DNA of 64,000 nt, taken from positions 100,914-164,913 of the forward strand of contig JAATGP010000008.1 in the NCBI GenBank assembly GCA_015654635.1, in the 5' to 3' direction. This DNA comes from Alphaproteobacteria bacterium (GTDB taxonomy: Bacteria > Pseudomonadota > Alphaproteobacteria > Micropepsales > Micropepsaceae). Position 1 is the stretch's first letter; each line of letters begins with the position of its first letter. Positions 59,451-64,000 of this stretch are shown in pieces. The translations under genes were made by a program, and so were the position numbers. Under the pieces are notes generated by a model, which saw nothing but the letters and a program-made list of their open reading frames with translations, ran no database searches and had not been told where the DNA came from.

Positions 59451-60287
59451 ATGCGCCAATATCTCGATCTTATGGACCATGTGTTGAAGAGCGGCGTGGA
59501 AAAGCACGACCGTACCGGCACCGGCACCGGCACGCGGGCGGTTTTCGGCCATCAGATGCGCTTCGATCTGGCCGCGGGCTTTCCTCTCGTCACCACCAAG
59601 AAGCTGCATCTCAAATCGATCATCTATGAGCTTTTGTGGTTCCTGCGCGGCGACACCAATGTGAAGTGGCTGCAGGAGCATGGCGTCACCATTTGGGACG
59701 AATGGGCCGATAAGAATGGCGAGTTAGGCCCGGTTTATGGGCATCAATGGCGCGCTTGGCCGCGCGATCATGCCGGCACGCTGGATCAGATTTCCTGGGT
59801 GGTGAATGAGATCAAGACCAACCCCGATTCGCGCCGCCTCATTGTCACCGCCTGGAACCCCGCGGATATCCCGCGCCAAGCTCTGCCGCCCTGCCACTGC
59901 CTGTTTCAGTTCTTTGTCGCGGACGGCAAGCTTTCCTGCCAGCTCTATCAACGCTCCGGCGATGTATTTCTGGGCATCCCTTTCAACATCGCCTCCTATG
60001 CCATTTTGACCATGATGATGGCGCAGGTGACGGGGCTTGCCCCGGGCGAGTTCGTCCACAGCATCGGCGATGCCCATCTCTATCTGAACCATCTGGAGCA
60101 AGCCGAGGAGCAGCTCACCCGCGAGCCCTATCCCTTGCCCAAGCTCCACATCAATCCTGCGGTAAAAGACATCTTCCACTTCAAGTTCGAAGACTTTACG
60201 CTTGAGGGCTATCAGGCCCACCCGCACATCAAAGCCCCGGTGAATGGTCTGCCGATTCAATCCATGTCACGTGCCTTAGACGTCTAA
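59451..60287 (+). CDS. thyA: Thymidylate synthase, first copy
   Basis: 278 residues; methylates dUMP to dTMP with methylenetetrahydrofolate. RTGTGT phosphate loop, WDEWAD, the nucleophile Cys148 in [22 protein letters not shown] with the dUMP-selecting Asn. After HPHIKAPV, where the protein normally ends within two residues, it continues for 14 more ([14 protein letters not shown]). In known ThyA structures the C-terminal carboxylate closes over the active site, so this tail is odd. Base composition matches the genome. The gene order thyA..folA is standard, making this the native copy. Confidence 0.95.
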   Translation: MRQYLDLMDHVLKSGVEKHDRTGTGTGTRAVFGHQMRFDLAAGFPLVTTKKLHLKSIIYELLWFLRGDTNVKWLQEHGVTIWDEWADKNGELGPVYGHQWRAWPRDHAGTLDQISWVVNEIKTNPDSRRLIVTAWNPADIPRQALPPCHCLFQFFVADGKLSCQLYQRSGDVFLGIPFNIASYAILTMMMAQVTGLAPGEFVHSIGDAHLYLNHLEQAEEQLTREPYPLPKLHINPAVKDIFHFKFEDFTLEGYQAHPHIKAPVNGLPIQSMSRALDV

Positions 60288-60315
60288 GTGCGAATCACCT
60301 GCGCAGAAAAGCGCC

Positions 60316-60348
60316 TGTGGGTATCCCTGTGGATGCATTGTGGGTATC
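60316..60348. repeat. Helically phased TGTGG repeats between the two thyA genes
   Basis: TGTGGGTATC occurs at 60316-60325 and again at 60339-60348, with TGTGGATGC at 60328 between them. The starts are 12 and 11 bp apart, one helical turn each, so a protein could bind three sites on one face. The rest of the 194-bp spacer holds no gene. Confidence 0.45.
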
Positions 60349-60481
60349 TTTGAATTCACAAATTTGCGAATCAAATCCACAGCTTGGCCAGCACACAGCT
60401 TTTGGCGTCTTGAAAATTCAGCGTACCCTTGATTCAACATGTTGCGGCAACCACTCCGCCTGCACTCAAGGGATAGTTGCA

Positions 60482-61276
60482 ATGTACCAATATCACCAAC
60501 TGCTCGACAGCATTCTAAGTGATGGGATCGAGAGACCTGATCGCACACACGTTGGGACTCTCTCAGTATTTGGACACCAGTCGCGGTACAACCTATCCAA
60601 GGGTTTTCCGCTGCTCACGACCAAGAAACTTCCGATCAAAGCCATCATATCCGAGCTGTTGTGGTTCCTAAGGGGCGAAACAAATGTTAGCGGGTTGCAC
60701 GCGCACGGCTGCACTATATGGGATGAGTGGGCGGACCCGACCACGGGTGACTTAGGTCCAATCTATGGAAAGCAATGGCGGTCATGGACGAGCCCACATG
60801 GCGGCTCAATTGATCAAATTGCGTTGGTTTTGGCGGAACTAAAACAAAATCCAGTGTCGAGGCGGCTGGTTGTCTCCGCATGGAACCCCGCTGATATCGA
60901 TCAAATGGCGCTTCCGCCTTGCCACTGCTTGTTTCAATTCTATGTGGCAGGCGGCAGGCTATCTTGTCAGCTTTACCAACGGTCAGCTGACGTATTCTTA
61001 GGTGTTCCGTTCAATATTGCTTCCTATGCATTGTTGACGATGATGGTGGCGCAAGTGGCAAATTTGGAGCCCGGCGAGTTCATTCACACTCTGGGTGACG
61101 CTCACTTGTACAAAAATCACATCGATCTTGCTCGTGAGCAGCTAACTAGGCAGCCACGTCGACTACCGACAATGCGGCTTGATCCTGTGGCCGACCTGTT
61201 CGAATTTAAGCATGAGCACTTTCACTTGGAAAACTATGAGCCCTATCCGCATATAAAGGCGGCTGTTGCGGTATAG
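60482..61276 (+). CDS. thyA: Thymidylate synthase, second divergent copy
   Basis: 264 residues, the same length as E. coli ThyA. All active-site elements are present: DRTHVGT, WDEWAD, Cys147 in [23 protein letters not shown] with the dUMP-selecting Asn, and a canonical end (PHIKAAVAV). Differences from the first copy are spread throughout, so it is not a recent duplicate. Its G+C is visibly lower (about 50% in lines sampled by eye against about 60% for neighbours), which suggests horizontal gain. It lies between the first thyA and the GNAT/folA pair. The Asn argues against a dCMP hydroxymethylase. Confidence 0.95.
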   Translation: MYQYHQLLDSILSDGIERPDRTHVGTLSVFGHQSRYNLSKGFPLLTTKKLPIKAIISELLWFLRGETNVSGLHAHGCTIWDEWADPTTGDLGPIYGKQWRSWTSPHGGSIDQIALVLAELKQNPVSRRLVVSAWNPADIDQMALPPCHCLFQFYVAGGRLSCQLYQRSADVFLGVPFNIASYALLTMMVAQVANLEPGEFIHTLGDAHLYKNHIDLAREQLTRQPRRLPTMRLDPVADLFEFKHEHFHLENYEPYPHIKAAVAV

Positions 61277-61362
61277 TTCGGTGAGATTTTACTGCGCGAC
61301 AATGCTTCGTTAGTATGGCGCATCCTCGATGGTGCAATGTTGGGTGAAAGGACGTGCCTTTG

Positions 61363-61842
61363 ATGTTGTCTATCCGTCCCGCCCAACCCGGCGATGAAGC
61401 GCTTGTTCTGTCATTCATTCGGGCGCTGGCCGAATACGAACGTCTGCTCGACAAGGTGGTGGCCACCGAAGAAACCGTGCGCCAAGCACTCTTTGGCGAT
61501 GCGCCGCGGCTGTTCTGTTCCATCGCCGAATGGAATGGCGAACCGGCTGGCTTTGCCGTCTGGTTCTACAACTACTCCACCTTTCTGGCGCGCCACGGCC
61601 TTTATGTCGAAGACCTTTTCGTCAAACCGGAATTTCGCGGCAAAAGCATCGGCAAATCGTTGCTCATCGCGCTGGCTGCGCGTGCCGCCAAGGAGGATTG
61701 CGGCCGCCTGGAATGGTCCGTGCTCGATTGGAATGTCGATGCCATCGCCTTTTACGACAGCCTTGGCGCTCGCGCTGTTGAAGGCTGGACGGTCTACCGC
61801 CTGAGTGGCGGGGCCCTGAAGGCCCTCGGCGATCAATATTGA
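61363..61842 (+). CDS. GNAT acetyltransferase, diamine acetyltransferase-like
   Basis: About 159 residues with the GNAT fold. LYVEDLFVKPEFRGKSIGKSLLIALA holds the acetyl-CoA pyrophosphate loop (RGKSIG), followed by CGRLEWSVLDWNVDAIAFYDSLGA, the pattern of spermidine/diamine acetyltransferases. The actual amine or other substrate is not certain. The start is uncertain: GTG 61354 is two bases after AGGA, ATG 61363 is eleven. The TGATG junction couples it to folA. Confidence 0.82.
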   Translation: MLSIRPAQPGDEALVLSFIRALAEYERLLDKVVATEETVRQALFGDAPRLFCSIAEWNGEPAGFAVWFYNYSTFLARHGLYVEDLFVKPEFRGKSIGKSLLIALAARAAKEDCGRLEWSVLDWNVDAIAFYDSLGARAVEGWTVYRLSGGALKALGDQY

Positions 61843-62324
61843 TGCTCCCTCCCATCAGCCTCGTCGTAGCACGGGCCGAGAACGGCGTGATCGGGGCGGG
61901 CGGAAGCTTGCCTTGGCATTTGCCTGGTGACCTTAAGCGCTTCAAAGACATTACCCTGGGCAAGCCTGTCATCATGGGGCGCAAGACATGGGATAGCTTG
62001 CCCAAGAAACCGTTGCCAGGACGCACCAATATCGTGCTGACTCGCGATACGGCTTTCGCGGCAGAAGGCACTGTCGCGGCCCATAGTCTGGAGGCGGCGC
62101 TGGCCCTGGCGGCACGCGAAAACCCGTCCGAAATCATGATCATCGGCGGCGCCGATATTTTCGCCGCTGCGCTGCCTCTGGCCACGACCATCCATCTGAC
62201 TGAAGTTCATGACGCGCCTGCGGGCGACGTCTTTTTGCCCGCCTTCCCTGCGGAAGATTGGGCAGAGACGGCGCGCCTTGCCGCCCCAAGCCACAGCTAC
62301 GTAACGCTTGTAAAACGCCGCTAG
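61842..62324 (+). CDS. folA: Dihydrofolate reductase
   Basis: 160 residues; regenerates tetrahydrofolate used up by thymidylate synthase. Opening ISLVVARAENGVIGAGGSLPWHLPGDLKRFK carries the folate-site Asp (PGDLK) and conserved Trp; then PVIMGRKTWDSL, GRTNIVLTRD and EIMIIGGADIFAAAL. ATG 61842 shares its first base with the GNAT stop codon. The thyA-folA neighbourhood forms one folate/thymidine unit. Confidence 0.96.
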   Translation: MLPPISLVVARAENGVIGAGGSLPWHLPGDLKRFKDITLGKPVIMGRKTWDSLPKKPLPGRTNIVLTRDTAFAAEGTVAAHSLEAALALAARENPSEIMIIGGADIFAAALPLATTIHLTEVHDAPAGDVFLPAFPAEDWAETARLAAPSHSYVTLVKRR

Positions 62325-62381
62325 CGGCCTTCCTTGCTCCGGATTAATATAGCCCCACAACAATAACTTTGGGGAAACACC

Positions 62382-62744
62382 ATGCGTATTAGCATTCTCG
62401 CAGTCTCTCTATTGGCGTTGGCACCGTTCGCTGCGATGGCGGCCGATCCCGTCAGCGACGACGACATCATGGCCACGCGCTACGGCAACACCACGCTGGT
62501 GCACGAGACGCTCGGCACGTCGCACATCTATTACAAGCAAGATCATACCTTCACGGGCGGCAATTGGATTCTCGACGTCAGCGGCAAGTGGAAGATCGAA
62601 AATGGTCAGATATGCCTCTATTGGGACAAGACCCCGCCGATGCACCCCAATCCGGAATGCGACAAGGTCGAAAAGCACGTGATCGGTGATAAATGGAATG
62701 TCGGCGGTCGCGATTTCGAACTCGTCAAAGGCATCGCCAAATAA
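62382..62744 (+). CDS. Small exported hypothetical protein
   Basis: 120 residues. A clear signal peptide (MRISILAVSLLALAPFAAMAA) precedes a compact domain with HIYYKQDHTFTGGNWILDVSGKWKIENGQICLYWD and a pair of cysteines (ICLYW, PECDK). The W-K-x-x-x-G-x-I-C-x-x-W layout resembles small periplasmic proteins with a lipocalin-like strand pattern, but I cannot assign a family. A GGGGAAA site precedes the ATG. Single gene after folA. Confidence 0.7.
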   Translation: MRISILAVSLLALAPFAAMAADPVSDDDIMATRYGNTTLVHETLGTSHIYYKQDHTFTGGNWILDVSGKWKIENGQICLYWDKTPPMHPNPECDKVEKHVIGDKWNVGGRDFELVKGIAK

Positions 62745-62826
62745 AGCTGCGGCAAAAATAGGACGTGAACGAGCGCCCTTACGGGGTGATGGAAGGTGTG
62801 CAAAAGCCCTGAGGCGCCGAGACGGC

Positions 62827-63474
62827 TTACACAGCGATCGGTGGGACCAAGTCGAACTCGATGGTCACGCGCGTCCCGGCGCCCTCAAAGCGATGCTCGC
62901 CGCGCGGCAGCCAAGACGGGTGCAGGATAATCATGCCCGATTGCGGGCGGATGGATTCGATCTGACCTGCGGTCAGGCCATTGGGCACGCGAAAGCCGTA
63001 TTGCGGCGCCAGCATGGCGGGCAAGACGCCGCGCGGATCGGAGAGTTCAGCCTCGCCGCCGAGGGCTTCGTCGTCCTGCTTGTTATAGCCGTCGTCGACA
63101 TAATAGACGCCGGACCAGTACCAGCCTGGCCGTGCGGCGCGCTCGAGATATTCGCCTTTGTTACGGATGGCCGCGGCCGCCTGAACCGTCCAGTCCAGCG
63201 ACACGCGCGAGCCGTTGCGATTGGCCGTCAGACTATCGGCCACTTCGCGCAGCACACGGAACAGTGTCTGTACCAGCGAACTGCCGCCCCAGCTTTCGAA
63301 ATCGGGGCCCGAACGCCAGCCTTGATGGTGGTTGTTGCTGGTATGCGGCTCATTGCGCGCGCGTTCCAGAATGACGGGCTTGAGTTCGGTGTTGAACTCC
63401 TGTGCAACGGGCAAGTAATGCACGCACACGGGTGTCGCGAACATGCTGCGGATTTGCGGCTTGGGAGCGACCAT
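62827..63474 (-). CDS. TIGR02466-family 2OG-Fe(II) oxygenase-like protein
   Basis: 215 residues from ATG 63474. The TIGR02466 pattern is seen: an N-terminal FATPVCVHYLP, then RPGWYWSGVYYVDDG and SGMIILHPSWLPRGEHRFEGAGTRVTIEFDL, where the HPSWLPRGEHRFEG block holds a jelly-roll histidine and the 2-oxoglutarate-binding arginine. The usual first HxH/D of the family (WSGVYYV region) is less clear. Function unknown. The open frame could extend to 63537, inside the Mrp gene. It lies 34 bp downstream of mrp on the same strand. Confidence 0.72.
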   Translation of the reverse strand: MVAPKPQIRSMFATPVCVHYLPVAQEFNTELKPVILERARNEPHTSNNHHQGWRSGPDFESWGGSSLVQTLFRVLREVADSLTANRNGSRVSLDWTVQAAAAIRNKGEYLERAARPGWYWSGVYYVDDGYNKQDDEALGGEAELSDPRGVLPAMLAPQYGFRVPNGLTAGQIESIRPQSGMIILHPSWLPRGEHRFEGAGTRVTIEFDLVPPIAV

Positions 63475-63508
63475 GGATAAAGCAATAACCCCGTTGATGG
63501 CAGAAAGC

Positions 63509-64000
63509 CTACTCGAAAACGATACTGGGTGCAGCACGCTGTGGCGCGGCGATTTTCACAGCCACCTGCTGCGCAATCAATAGAAAAGCGCGAGCCTCGG
63601 GACTATCGGGTGCGGCTGCGACGATAGGCGTGCCGCTGTCGGAGGTTAGGCGGATGGCTGTGTTCAGCGGAATTTCGCCGAGAAATGCTTCGCCCAACGT
63701 CGCGGCGGTGTCGCGCGCTCCGCCATGGCCGAAAATATGGCTTTCATGTCCGCAGTTTGGACAGATGTACGTGCTCATGTTTTCGATTATGCCGAGAATC
63801 GGCACGTGTGTCTTACGAAACATCGAGATACCGCGTCGCGCATCGATCAAGGCAATGTCCTGCGGCGTTGACACGATGACGGCTCCTTTCAGCGGCAGGC
63901 GTTGGGCAATGGTCAGCTGTACATCGCCGGTGCCCGGCGGCATGTCGATCACCATCACGTCGAGCGGTGCCCACAGCCCATCATTCATCATCTGCACCAG
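63509..64000 (-). CDS. Mrp/ApbC (NBP35) Fe-S carrier ATPase, partial
   Basis: C-terminal part of a P-loop Fe-S scaffold protein; the gene continues beyond the window, so the Walker A is not seen. Visible: DVMVIDMPPGTGDVQLTIAQ (switch/Walker B region), GAVIVSTPQDIALIDARRGISMF and the Fe-S cysteines CPNCG in MSTYICPNCGHES. The Mrp family transfers Fe-S clusters in the cytoplasm. The C-terminus is complete at 63509. Confidence 0.93.
   Translation of the reverse strand: MVQMMNDGLWAPLDVMVIDMPPGTGDVQLTIAQRLPLKGAVIVSTPQDIALIDARRGISMFRKTHVPILGIIENMSTYICPNCGHESHIFGHGGARDTAATLGEAFLGEIPLNTAIRLTSDSGTPIVAAAPDSPEARAFLLIAQQVAVKIAAPQRAAPSIVFE

Overview
The window is a chromosomal segment of a fairly GC-rich alphaproteobacterium. 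The strongest pointers are a circularly permuted (two-piece) tmRNA gene, RNase P RNA directly in front of the mraZ cell-division cluster, and an sspB-fumC region with a DUF4169 gene and a ribbon-helix-helix gene. The large TIGR01782-type TonB-dependent receptor with LacI-type palindromes fits Caulobacter/Rhizomicrobium-like oligotrophs; I cannot fix the genus. There is no CRISPR array, no insertion sequence and no rRNA or tRNA gene that I can see.

Region 1 (1-13.6 kb) is accessory metabolism: a PhyH-type dioxygenase, a Tat-exported type-B carboxylesterase divergent from a TonB-dependent receptor, a small FAH/MhpD-family hydratase, a DUF2914 membrane protein, exported MsrB and MsrA, glucose-6-phosphate dehydrogenase, an MFS anion:cation symporter and a TIGR02206 membrane protein. 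Four good copies of a 14-bp palindrome (TGACACCGGTGTCA) lie at the esterase, receptor (two copies, 22 bp apart) and hydratase promoters. They suggest a local regulon for taking up and degrading an esterified carbohydrate or related compound; no regulator gene lies in the window.

Region 2 (13.4-17.2 kb) holds an SDR gene remnant, a TerB/J-domain protein, small unknown proteins, an AmiD-like amidase and two unknown proteins.

Region 3 (17.2-42.8 kb) is rnpB followed by a complete, tightly overlapping dcw cluster: mraZ, rsmH, ftsL, ftsI, murE, murF, mraY, murD, ftsW, murG, murC, murB, ddl, ftsQ, ftsA, ftsZ. It is followed by lpxC, bamD, recN, ligA and a DEDDh exonuclease. Three perfect 10-bp-spaced MraZ boxes precede mraZ.

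Region 4 (42.8-58.5 kb) carries glpQ-like phosphodiesterase on the plus strand, then a long run of minus-strand genes: esterase, Xaa-Pro aminopeptidase, prmA, poxB, a membrane protein/DUF4180 pair, uvrD, DUF4169, a glutathione transferase, an RHH protein, an EamA transporter, a spermidine-synthase-like methyltransferase, fumC, sspB and a small secreted protein.

Region 5 (58.5-64 kb) has the permuted ssrA gene (minus strand), a phage-type lysozyme, two tandem but divergent thymidylate synthase genes, a GNAT acetyltransferase, dihydrofolate reductase, a small secreted protein, a TIGR02466-family oxygenase and the end of an Mrp/ApbC ATPase that runs off the window. The most noteworthy points are the palindrome regulon, the ssrA gene with its short tag and odd T loop, the tandem thyA pair (the first with a C-terminal tail), and two genes too short for routine ORF calling (DUF4169 and the SDR remnant).
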